52,297 nucleotides of DNA from an uncultured Lachnospiraceae bacterium. Its GTDB lineage: Bacteria; Bacillota; Clostridia; Lachnospirales; Lachnospiraceae. The notes below the pieces were generated by a model. That model was given only the letters and a program-made list of their open reading frames with translations. It was not told where the DNA came from and made no database searches. The DNA is taken from assembly GCA_947576945.1 (NCBI GenBank), contig CANPTH010000030.1, forward strand, positions 1 to 52,297. The letters are read 5' to 3'. The position numbers and the translations under genes are program-made. This document shows, piece by piece, positions 43,822 through 51,866 of the stretch; position 1 is the stretch's first letter, and each line of letters starts with the position of its first letter.

Positions 43822-44774
43822 TTTGAACACGCCCCTCTCCCCTGTACCTCTGACAAAGGCACGGTATAAATCGTCCTTTTCAACCCGGAACACTGGATTC
43901 GGCTATGGTAGCTTGCACCCTGTGCCGTGATATAAACCTGTCCCTGTGCCTTGCTGCCATCGCAGATCTCACAGGAATAATATTTACCACCCGATTGATT
44001 CCTTCTATCGTCCAGCTCCGACACAGGGACGGTCTCAACCGCAGGATTCAGGTAAGTACAATTTCGATCCAGATGATAGACAATCCCTGTTTTCGTGATA
44101 TACACCATCGGATCCTCCTGCTGCACATCGCTGACACTCTGCGCCACATCATATCCCGTCCAGGCTCTGCCGTAATACCGCTGGCGCATGGTAAATCCCT
44201 GGAATCCCATGATTGCCGCAAAAGGCTTCACCTTATAAGAAACCTGCAGGTCTATCATATCCCCTTTTCCCATGACTGAGGAGCCTGCCATGGACAATCC
44301 GCCTGTGCCGCCCGCAATACACGATTGGTCAAGATATTCCCGCCCTGCATAGTCCACAATCTGTCCTCTGGCATAGAGTGACGTAAGCGCCACACCGGCC
44401 AGAGAATCCGGCAGCGTTCCCGCCGCCGTATGCGCATAGACATAACCATAGAAAGCCATTTTATTGCCGGTCTGGTGAAGTGCGGCGTTAATCCGGCTCT
44501 GAACAGCGATCATATTGACTGCAAACAGGATATTGATCACGGCAAACAGAAAGAATGGCAGTACAAACGCTGCCTCCAGCGTCATTGAACCTTTGCGTTT
44601 TCTGCTTTGTTCTTCCTTTCTTCGTCCCACCCGGAAGATGATCAAAGACACCCTCTTTAACAGCCTGCAGAATGATAGAATGGTTTGACCATCTTGACTG
44701 AAATCAAGATATGCCCGGAGAGAATGTGCTGTCGATTTTTTAGAGTTACCCTGCTTTGACCGTAAAAAGGGCAT
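43812..44774 (-). CDS. TadE-like protein with two C-terminal His/Cys modules
   Basis: A 320-residue protein with a basic N-terminal region, then the TadE-type segment GSMTLEAAFVLPFFLFAVINILF (about residues 62-85). The C-terminus holds two tandem copies of a roughly 45-residue module: VYITKTGIVYHLDRNC...VPVSE...CEIC and VYITAQGASYHSRIQC...VPLSE...CSKC. Each has one His and three Cys in a spacing that suggests a metal site or disulfides. ATG 44774 is preceded by a long GGGAGGTGATC Shine-Dalgarno. It sits between DUF5702 and prepilin peptidase genes, within the pilus operon. Confidence 0.8.
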   Translation of the reverse strand: MPFLRSKQGNSKKSTAHSLRAYLDFSQDGQTILSFCRLLKRVSLIIFRVGRRKEEQSRKRKGSMTLEAAFVLPFFLFAVINILFAVNMIAVQSRINAALHQTGNKMAFYGYVYAHTAAGTLPDSLAGVALTSLYARGQIVDYAGREYLDQSCIAGGTGGLSMAGSSVMGKGDMIDLQVSYKVKPFAAIMGFQGFTMRQRYYGRAWTGYDVAQSVSDVQQEDPMVYITKTGIVYHLDRNCTYLNPAVETVPVSELDDRRNQSGGKYYSCEICDGSKAQGQVYITAQGASYHSRIQCSGLKRTIYTVPLSEVQGRGACSKCG

Positions 44775-44840
44775 CTTTGATCACCTCCCGTTTTCTTAAT
44801 AATTAATAACAGTAATTGCATTATGCATCCATGCGTCATA

Positions 44841-46277
44841 TCAATAAAATCCATAACTTCTTGTCATCTCATACGCATATCCAAACCGGCTTGATACGCT
44901 CAGGTCCGCCTCATAAGTATCAAAGCAGGCGTCCATCCTGAATCTTGCATTGCCCGGCGTCCTGCGGATATCCATTTCCATGATGTCCATGGCACGAAAT
45001 GTCCTTTTCTCTTTATTCTCTATAAAAAGCATAATCTGCAGATATTCCTTATAGTTAAGCCCTCTTCCCTCACCATCCGCTGACAGGCTGCCTCTCACGT
45101 TCGTCAGACTGTTTATGCCCGTTTTCCAGTCCGCCGCTGTCTTCATGATCGGCACACGGCCTCCGGAAAGCAGCGTCTTCACATCCTGCAGACTTTCTAC
45201 ATAGGCCCACGCAAACAAAATCGTATAGGCTACCGGTTCCAGCAGCGCCGGACACATCAGCACTGCCGCCAGAGCGCCGGCTGCCGCCCTGGCCTCGGCA
45301 ATTTTGGCAGAATCCGTCAGAATATAGATCACATTGGCTGCCTCACGCCATCGCAAAAGCCGCTTTGCCACATATTCCAGATTCTTCCAATCCACATCTT
45401 TTCCCGCCAGAATATATTCAATCTGGTATTTCAGAAGAGACTTCTCCATCTCATCCCTGTAATATCCGAACTTCTCAAACAGATACGCCTGAAATACCAA
45501 CTCATTGGCATCTCCTGAGATTGCCGCAGCATCCGCATTCACACCGGTTCCCTGTATGCGGGATCTGTGGGAGATATAGTCGTTAACATTGACCTTTACC
45601 GCCGAAACGGCGGAAGGATTCTCCAGTACCAGATTCAGCACACCGCTGCTCCTTGTCGCATTGGCCGCATCGGCAGGATTATTCAGCGGCACTTCTTCAA
45701 AAACACCTGCCTCCACTTCTTCCACCGGCAGGCCTATTTCATCGATCTTTGCCTCATAGCGGGCACGTTCTGCTTCGACATCCCTGGTTTCCAGTCCATA
45801 CTGATCGAGCTGCGCTGCTCCCAGACCGATCTTTTCCAATATTGCGCCGATCGGATAATCTGCCATATAGTCAGTGACCTGCCTCTTAAGTACAGCCCCC
45901 TCCTGATCGGAAGCGATAGAATACCGTCCGATTCGAACTCCATCCGCCGACATAGCCAGAAAATCCCTGACTCCCATCCCGCTTCCGAATCCGCTTTCAG
46001 GCTTAAGATTCTTCTGCATATAATTTCTAAGATGTGCCGCCGTATTGCCAATATCTGCATGGCTGCCGCCGTAGGACATATCCACAAACAGCAGCTCATA
46101 CTGCTCCAATAATTCCCTGTGGTATTCCGCCAGAACGGAATTCATGCCGATATCCGCAACACATTCAAACTTCATACGGATGGCACTGATTCGTGCCCCT
46201 TCTATTACCGTGAATACAAGGGACAGAATCAATGTCAGGGACAACGTGAGAAATACCGTTATGTACCCTTTTCTCAT
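44841..46277 (-). CDS. DUF5702 family Tad-associated protein
   Basis: A 478-residue protein beginning MRKGYITVFLTLSLTLILSL, a single N-terminal membrane segment followed by a large extracytoplasmic domain; this is the pattern of DUF5702 and TadG-like proteins. A short hydrophobic stretch near residue 330-350 may be a second membrane segment. It overlaps the Flp1 gene stop by 4 bp. A structural role at the pilus base is likely from location; no enzymatic motif is seen. Confidence 0.8.
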   Translation of the reverse strand: MRKGYITVFLTLSLTLILSLVFTVIEGARISAIRMKFECVADIGMNSVLAEYHRELLEQYELLFVDMSYGGSHADIGNTAAHLRNYMQKNLKPESGFGSGMGVRDFLAMSADGVRIGRYSIASDQEGAVLKRQVTDYMADYPIGAILEKIGLGAAQLDQYGLETRDVEAERARYEAKIDEIGLPVEEVEAGVFEEVPLNNPADAANATRSSGVLNLVLENPSAVSAVKVNVNDYISHRSRIQGTGVNADAAAISGDANELVFQAYLFEKFGYYRDEMEKSLLKYQIEYILAGKDVDWKNLEYVAKRLLRWREAANVIYILTDSAKIAEARAAAGALAAVLMCPALLEPVAYTILFAWAYVESLQDVKTLLSGGRVPIMKTAADWKTGINSLTNVRGSLSADGEGRGLNYKEYLQIMLFIENKEKRTFRAMDIMEMDIRRTPGNARFRMDACFDTYEADLSVSSRFGYAYEMTRSYGFY

Positions 46278-46474
46278 GACATTACCGTGTTGCTGTCTTT
46301 GGTAATCTTCTCAAAGACCTTTTCCACCAGGGCACGCAGTTGTTTCTTGAAGATGATGACCAGTCCGATCAACACCACAATAATCAGAATAATTTCCACC
46401 GTTCCCATGCCGTCTTCTTCCCGCAGAAAATCCCGCAGACCTTTCAGATTTGTTTTCTCTTTTCTTCTCAGCAT
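46274..46474 (-). CDS. Flp1-type type IVb pilin
   Basis: A 66-residue prepilin. A basic leader with DFLREEDGMGTVEIILIIVV shows the processing site (Gly before a hydrophobic stretch with Glu at position +5 or so), followed by one membrane helix and a short K-rich tail. This is the likely major pilus subunit. ATG 46474 has AGGAGG upstream. It is followed by DUF5702 with a 4-bp overlap. Confidence 0.9.
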   Translation of the reverse strand: MLRRKEKTNLKGLRDFLREEDGMGTVEIILIIVVLIGLVIIFKKQLRALVEKVFEKITKDSNTVMS

Positions 46475-46547
46475 TTGTTTTCCTCCTGTTTTTGTTTGTC
46501 TTCTTTATCTGCATCAAACCGTTTCTGCGCTGCCGATGAACCGTCCC

Positions 46548-48005
46548 TCATATTATGAAGGAAAAATATGCCGGAATCATGATAATCACCATCACGATAC
46601 ATAACATCATCATCATTGGCAGAAGCAGTTTCGTGCCCGCTTCCTCCCCCAGCTTCTTAGCCAGGTTCTTTCTCTCCGCGAAGGCATTATCCGCCTCCTG
46701 CCGCAATACCCGGAGAAGGTCATTGCTGCCTTTCCTCAGATTCTGCGACAGCAGCGTACATAACTTCATATAAGACTGTACCTGACACCGTTTCCCAAAG
46801 TGGGCATACGCCTCCTTCTCCGACCTGCCGCTCTGCAGTTCATAGCACATCATCAGTATTTCTTCATACACATACCTCTTTCTCTCACTCCGCCGTTTCC
46901 TGTAATCCTCTCCCATCTTGAAGAATGCGTTCCTGATCGTCATACCGGCCCCCATATACAGCGCCAGTTTGTTTACGATCTCCGGATAATCCAGCAGAAG
47001 CTCCTTTCTGCGGTTTTCCAACAGCCTGTCCGGTTCCCTGCTTCTTACCCAGAACAAAAATACCGCAACGGACAACGCTAACAGCAAAAGATATCCGCTG
47101 CCGTCCTCTATGATCTCCCGCCAGACAATGGGCATGGAATCTACCTTATCCGGCAGGATCATTTTATCCGTGGTACCCGTATATTCTTCCTGCAGATGCA
47201 GCAGTTCCTCGATCCGTCTGCGCAGCAGTTCCTGTTTCGTATACAGCTTAGGATTCACGCGCACATACATTTGATAATCCCAGGCCAGCTTTTCATACTG
47301 GAAATGGGCTGTCAGCGTCACCACAATCCCTTCCTTCAGCTCTTCATTCGTCACCGTTCCGTCCGTATCTACGATAGAATAACTGTCGCTTTCCCACGAT
47401 ATGGAGAATGGATATCCTTCCAGCTGCGTCACAAGATTCAAATGTGTACGCACGTCCTCAAGACTATCATTCTCTCCGCGAATCGCTTCCGGAACGAGCC
47501 TTACGGCCTGGGCGTACAATGCCTCCGCCTCTTTTGTCGTATACTTTCTCTCACCCACAACATATGCAAAAATCTCCTCTTCCTTCCCCTCTACCTGTGC
47601 CGACAACGACACCGACACTTCACCCTCTCCGAAATTATTCCGGTTAAGATAACTCCCCTCCTTCAGCAATGGGCTGCTGTGTGCGGCGATCCATACACCC
47701 AGGCAGATCATCCCTCCCAGAAAACCGATTCTCAGCAGAAGACTGTACAGAGACACATAGTGATCCCGTATCTGTGTCTGCACCGCCACTTCCGGCTGTA
47801 AAATCTTCAGCTTGCTTCCTAACTGCCGCCGGTACAGATCTCTCTGCCAGTTTCGTCTCCTTCCGACTCTGCGCTGTTGACGGCTCTGCCCCCTGCGCCA
47901 GAAATACATTGCCATCCTCTGGAAAGGGCCTTTTCCCTCTTCCTTCCACGACAATATCCACAGCATCAGATAACCGCACAGAACTGCCGCATATAGATAA
48001 ATCAT
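46548..48005 (-). CDS. TadC-like type II secretion F-domain protein, extended
   Basis: A 485-residue membrane protein. A first membrane segment lies at residues 2-18, then a very basic stretch (about 28-65), a second membrane segment at about 82-100, an extracytoplasmic domain of about 200 residues, a membrane segment near 310-330 and finally the T2SSF platform domain (LGEEAGTKLLLPMMMMLCIVMVIIMIP at the end). TadC proteins are normally shorter; the inserted outer domain is characteristic of some Clostridia versions. AGGAGG precedes ATG 48005. Confidence 0.8.
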   Translation of the reverse strand: MIYLYAAVLCGYLMLWILSWKEEGKGPFQRMAMYFWRRGQSRQQRRVGRRRNWQRDLYRRQLGSKLKILQPEVAVQTQIRDHYVSLYSLLLRIGFLGGMICLGVWIAAHSSPLLKEGSYLNRNNFGEGEVSVSLSAQVEGKEEEIFAYVVGERKYTTKEAEALYAQAVRLVPEAIRGENDSLEDVRTHLNLVTQLEGYPFSISWESDSYSIVDTDGTVTNEELKEGIVVTLTAHFQYEKLAWDYQMYVRVNPKLYTKQELLRRRIEELLHLQEEYTGTTDKMILPDKVDSMPIVWREIIEDGSGYLLLLALSVAVFLFWVRSREPDRLLENRRKELLLDYPEIVNKLALYMGAGMTIRNAFFKMGEDYRKRRSERKRYVYEEILMMCYELQSGRSEKEAYAHFGKRCQVQSYMKLCTLLSQNLRKGSNDLLRVLRQEADNAFAERKNLAKKLGEEAGTKLLLPMMMMLCIVMVIIMIPAYFSFII

Positions 48006-48050
48006 ATTCTCCTCCTGTTTCTCTGAAATACTCTCCAACAATCAACTGCT

Positions 48051-48809
48051 CTACACCTCAATCTCCACGATCCGTCCTGACAGCCGATACGCCGCCCCGT
48101 AAACTCCCAGGCACACCGTCATAACGACAATACCGGCCAGATTGTGATACAATACATCAAAAAATCCTCTGGAAGTTGAGCTGACATAAAACAGGATCAG
48201 AAACGGTACCGCATTCATGATCTTCTGCTCCAGTTTCCTGCCGCTGACCATCAGCTGGATCTCTCTGTCCGTCTCCATTTTCTGCTCGATAACCGATGCT
48301 GTCTTCGCCAGAATATCCGTCATATTTCCCCCGCTTCTTTTTGCAATATGGAACACGTCTGCAAACTGCATGATATCCGGCTCATGACTCCGCCGTCCCA
48401 ACTCATACAGCAGCTTTTCCAATACCATATTATTGTCAAGACCCACCATGATGTGTTTGATCTCCACACAGATCAGCCCCTTCGCTCCGTACAGCATTTC
48501 CATATCCCGGTAAGATTCCCGAAACGCATTTTCAATTGAATAGCCCGCTCTCTGGTTCGCTGCCACGGAGAGGATCATGTCCTTAAACTGCATTCCCAGC
48601 TCCTGTCGTCTCCTTTTCGCAAGTTCCAGCTTCTTATTCTTCAGGAACAGGAACAGCAGAGGAATCAGTCCCAGACAGGCAATCCAGGAGCGATAGAAGA
48701 AATATCCGATCATCGCCACCATCGCTGCGCCTTCCAAAAAGTACAGGGCGCCTTCCCTTCCCTGCAGATGATACTCACCGTAATCCGGCAGCCTGTAATT
48801 TTTCGACAT
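48051..48809 (-). CDS. TadB-like type II secretion F-domain protein
   Basis: A 252-residue inner-membrane platform protein with hydrophobic segments near 30-65 and at the C-terminus, and the T2SSF cytoplasmic region ILSVAANQRAGYSIENAF and ADVFHIAKRSGGNMTDIL. It starts inside the end of the cpaF fragment (35-bp overlap), with AAAGGAG upstream, showing the original cpaF-tadB coupling. It forms the assembly platform with the TadC-like protein. Confidence 0.88.
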   Translation of the reverse strand: MSKNYRLPDYGEYHLQGREGALYFLEGAAMVAMIGYFFYRSWIACLGLIPLLFLFLKNKKLELAKRRRQELGMQFKDMILSVAANQRAGYSIENAFRESYRDMEMLYGAKGLICVEIKHIMVGLDNNMVLEKLLYELGRRSHEPDIMQFADVFHIAKRSGGNMTDILAKTASVIEQKMETDREIQLMVSGRKLEQKIMNAVPFLILFYVSSTSRGFFDVLYHNLAGIVVMTVCLGVYGAAYRLSGRIVEIEV

Positions 48810-49191
48810 AAGACAGTTCTCCTTTCTTCTGCAATTCTCCCATGACTCTGCCTCTTATATCCTCACCCCTCTCCACAAACTGGAATAATGTCCTTAACGC
48901 GATCCTGTCATTTTCATAACCCAGCACTTCTGCGATCTCCAGCACCTTCCGTGACTTATCGCGCAGCCGCCCCAAATGGACAATGATATCCACCCCGGAA
49001 GCAATCTGCTGCCTGATCGCCGTAAGCGGAATCTCCATACCCATCAGTATCATATTTTCCAGGCGGCTCAGCATATCCCCGGCGCTGTTGGCATGTCCCG
49101 TTGACATGGAACCGTCATGCCCGGTATTCAGACACTGCATCATATCAAATGCTTCCCCGCCCCTGACTTCTCCCACAATATATATGTAGCT
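48775..49191 (-). pseudogene. 3' fragment of the cpaF/tadA pilus ATPase gene, cut by an insertion
   Basis: The conserved part begins YIYIVGEVRGGEAFDMMQCLNTGHDG and continues STGHANSAGDMLSRLENMIL to the normal C-terminus, about 138 residues. That is the last third of a CpaF/TadA secretion ATPase; the Walker A region and N-terminal domain are missing. Upstream of residue YIYI the frame runs into AT-rich unrelated sequence. A TTG-initiated frame through the junction (from 49254) encodes 21 foreign residues and is probably accidental. The 5' part of the gene presumably lies on the far side of the insertion, outside the window. Without a whole ATPase the pilus would not be assembled unless the element excises. 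Confidence 0.85.
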
Positions 49192-49387
49192 ATTTTTTGA
49201 TATGCAACTCTGTACCCTTTGAATGAAAAAGGCGGTATAAGGGGGAGTAGTCAACCCTGTAAACCCTGTGAGATATTAGCATCTATCAATAGATGAGGCA
49301 TTTTTTGAAATAAGTAGGAAATACCTTTTCTCATGCTTAGAATTAATGTAAAATAGATAATATCAATAAATAGAAAGAGGGATATCC

Positions 49388-50116
49388 ATGCCAAAAGACC
49401 ATGAAAGAAACACTTCCTCTATGTTAGAAGCCAGACAGAAAATCATTCAAGAGAAATACGACACTTTAAAGACTGTCTTAGAAGATATGATACATAATGA
49501 TGAAAAAATCACAGTTCCCAGAGTCTGTGAACTCTCTGGACTAAGCAAAAGCTATCTCTATCATAATGAGAAAGCAAAAAAGCTCTTTAATGAGACTAAG
49601 ACTATCGCAGAAGAAAGAGACAAATATAAAACTATTCTGTCAGTACCAAAAAATTTAGATATTAACCCTCATATGCACCATAGGGATATGCTTTTACAGT
49701 ATGAAGAAATGAAAAGGAAATTATATGAAACCTATATGATTACCATTCAACTGCTCAAAGCAGAAAACAAACGACTAAAAAAAGCAATCAACGCCAGCCA
49801 AAAAAAGATAGAATACCTACAAAGTATTCCAAAAATCAAATTGCATATTATTCCTAATTGTTTGAATAGAGGCTTTTTATCTTATTCCATAACGACATCT
49901 AAAGGGAAAAGAATCTATAATGGCATTGGAGAAGATACCATCAAAGGAATTATATGGGGTACATACACATTATTTGCAAGACATTTTTCTTTTGAATTGG
50001 CAACTCCTATAGATGGTATTACCATAGAAAAGAAGGATAATTGCTACTTGCTTACCATCACAGAAAAAGTGACGGAGGCTATTACGATTGATATTTTGAT
50101 GAACGTCATAGATTAA
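49388..50116 (+). CDS. DUF6262 / Tn554 TnpC-like protein
   Basis: A 242-residue protein. The N-terminal half resembles DUF6262, the family that includes transposition regulator TnpC: a helical start (SSMLEARQKIIQEKYDTLK), a helix-turn-helix-like segment (ITVPRVCELSGLSKSYLYHNEKAK), then a long coiled-coil (about residues 110-155). The C-terminal 90 residues (from KLHIIPNCLNRGF) form an additional domain I do not recognise. A GAGGG site precedes the ATG. It is the first gene inward of the element's end, and recombinase genes usually next to such a protein are not in view. Confidence 0.6.
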   Translation: MPKDHERNTSSMLEARQKIIQEKYDTLKTVLEDMIHNDEKITVPRVCELSGLSKSYLYHNEKAKKLFNETKTIAEERDKYKTILSVPKNLDINPHMHHRDMLLQYEEMKRKLYETYMITIQLLKAENKRLKKAINASQKKIEYLQSIPKIKLHIIPNCLNRGFLSYSITTSKGKRIYNGIGEDTIKGIIWGTYTLFARHFSFELATPIDGITIEKKDNCYLLTITEKVTEAITIDILMNVID

Positions 50117-50128
50117 GGAGGAATATAC

Positions 50129-50737
50129 ATGGCAACAAACATAGTTTGTTCCGACACATATATAGACGCATTTTCAAGGCTGGATAAGAAAGTACAGAAA
50201 AAATCGCTGGAAACCATTCGATTAATGCAAAGGAGCTTACGGAGCGACAGCTTAAAAATTGAAAAGCTCAATACAAAACTTGATTTTAAAAGTGCCAGAG
50301 TAACCCAGGATTTCAGAGCAATATTCACGCAATCAGGAAATACTGTACTTTTGGTATACATAGACCACCATGACGATGCTTATCTCTGGGCGAGTAATAG
50401 ACTGCAAGGATTTGATACGGCAAGCGCAAAACCTGTATATGAATATTTTGAACAGGCAAAAGTAGAAGATTTTGATACTATAGAAGATGAATCTATTGAT
50501 TTAGCCAATGGCAAAAAAAACGCTGAATCCTCTAAGGGTTGGAGATTCGATCCAGAAACAGGAGTGCCACTTGATGCTTCTGGCAAACCATTATATAACC
50601 ATCCTAACCACAATATACAAGGTATGCCTGCTCCTGCCCCTAAACCACTTGCAAATATAAGTTTTGGATTATTTTCCAGAATCTTTTATTTTTTAGCTGG
50701 TATCATAGCTGGCATTATTATTATGAATTTTATATAA
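50129..50737 (+). CDS. RelE/ParE-like domain protein with a C-terminal membrane segment
   Basis: A 202-residue protein. Residues about 5-90 resemble the RelE-like domain seen alone in toxins and at the N-terminus of some UvrD-type helicases (FSRLDKKVQKKSLETIRL; VTQDFRAIFTQSGNTVLLVYIDHHDDAYLWA). A Pro-rich linker (GMPAPAPKP) leads to a single hydrophobic C-terminal segment (FYFLAGIIAGIIIMNFI), so the RelE-like part would be tethered to the membrane, facing the cytoplasm. GGAGG precedes the ATG, 12 bases after the previous gene. No antitoxin gene is evident next to it. Function is unknown; an RNA-targeting or regulatory role is inference. Confidence 0.55.
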   Translation: MATNIVCSDTYIDAFSRLDKKVQKKSLETIRLMQRSLRSDSLKIEKLNTKLDFKSARVTQDFRAIFTQSGNTVLLVYIDHHDDAYLWASNRLQGFDTASAKPVYEYFEQAKVEDFDTIEDESIDLANGKKNAESSKGWRFDPETGVPLDASGKPLYNHPNHNIQGMPAPAPKPLANISFGLFSRIFYFLAGIIAGIIIMNFI

Positions 50738-50782
50738 ATCAAATATAACGCAGAAAACAAATTGAAAGGAATATTTTATAAA

Positions 50783-51622
50783 ATGTCAGATTTTTTATAC
50801 CATTATACAACCATTTCAAATTTAGCTCTAATACTCAAAAACAGAACATTACGTTTAAACCCTCTTAATCAAATGGATGATTTACAAGAAACCAAAAACA
50901 AAGACATTCAAAATTTTGGACAGTTTGTATATGTAAGTTCATGGACAGATAAAGAGGAAGAAATAATTCCAATGTGGAAAATGTATACAACTCCACAATT
51001 AGGCGTTAGAATAGGGCTACCCAAAAATCCCTTTCAGATAGTTGACAATGAAACTAAAGGATTTAGAGATCCAACTGAAAAAGAGATCAGAGCCAGCCAA
51101 AACAAAGATACAAAAGGAATATTCCCTATAATTCAGATGGAAGATATGCTCCAAAATCAATGTATTATCAGTAATTCAGGATTGAGCCAACAATTAGCGC
51201 AAATTAAATATAGTCCTGATATGAGTGAATTAGAACCTCAGATATTATCATTAGATGGAAATTCTGGAGATTTAAAAATCTTACTTAGTAAGCTAGGGAA
51301 CATAAAAAATGAATATTGGAGTTTTCAGCAAGAATGGCGATATATAGTTAGAGTATTGCCATTATCTATAGTTCGTTCTCTACAGAATTATGCTGCGGAA
51401 ATGATATGTTTTACACAAAGCATTATTACAGGACAAGCAAAACAGCCCTTCCCTTATATTGATTTGCATTTAAGTTTTCAAGCTTTAGAACAAATGCAGA
51501 TTATATTAGCTCCTGATATGCCAGAAGGAAATAAGATACTTGTTGAAAGTCTTGTTGAAAAGTATAACCCCAAAATGCAGAATAATATTTTCCCAAGTCA
51601 ATTAATAGGTCTAATTAAATAA
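50783..51622 (+). CDS. DUF2971 domain protein
   Basis: A 279-residue cytoplasmic protein of the DUF2971 family. The N-terminal motif FLYHYTTISNLALILKNRTLRLNPLNQMDDLQE is characteristic, followed by VYVSSWTDKEEEIIPMWKMY and QEWRYIVRVLPL. The family is often found in mobile and defence regions, and its biochemical activity is not established to my knowledge. ATG 50783 is preferred over a TTG at 50762; AAAGGA lies upstream, though slightly distant (12 bases). It lies downstream of the RelE-like gene and may share its transcript. Confidence 0.75.
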   Translation: MSDFLYHYTTISNLALILKNRTLRLNPLNQMDDLQETKNKDIQNFGQFVYVSSWTDKEEEIIPMWKMYTTPQLGVRIGLPKNPFQIVDNETKGFRDPTEKEIRASQNKDTKGIFPIIQMEDMLQNQCIISNSGLSQQLAQIKYSPDMSELEPQILSLDGNSGDLKILLSKLGNIKNEYWSFQQEWRYIVRVLPLSIVRSLQNYAAEMICFTQSIITGQAKQPFPYIDLHLSFQALEQMQIILAPDMPEGNKILVESLVEKYNPKMQNNIFPSQLIGLIK

Positions 51623-51650
51623 AAATATTCATTATCTTTCATGTTCAACA

Positions 51651-51684
51651 ACAAAAAAGCCATAAGGACATCACCCTATGGCTT
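51651..51684 (-). terminator. Leftward intrinsic terminator
   Basis: Minus strand AAGCCATA / TATGGCTT stem followed by six T. It lies beyond the bidirectional terminator and blocks leftward transcription from the right-edge gene. Confidence 0.7.
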
Positions 51685-51826
51685 ATATCTATATTAGTGA
51701 AAATATGAAAATTACGTGAAAAACAATTATATCTTTCACAATTAAAAGTTTATAACACATTCTAAAAAATGTCAATATTTCATTTCAATTATTTCATAAT
51801 TAAGTAAATATTTTATTTTTAACAGC

Positions 51827-51854
51827 AAAAAAGCCCACATATGTGAGCTTTTTT
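51827..51854. terminator. Bidirectional intrinsic terminator
   Basis: An almost perfect palindrome AAAAAAGC, CACATATGTG core, GCTTTTTT, giving a stem with a T-run on both strands, between the DUF2971 gene and the convergent right-edge gene. Confidence 0.8.
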
Positions 51855-51866
51855 ATATAAGTAAAA

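Noticed and set aside
49192..49254. Functional start of a shortened CpaF at the TTG near 49254
   Set aside because: The first 21 residues are foreign and the Walker A region is absent, so the product could not be an active ATPase.
50113..50361. Leftward 82-codon frame opposite the RelE-like gene as an antitoxin
   Set aside because: It is a mirror frame with no ribosome-binding site and no antitoxin-like features.
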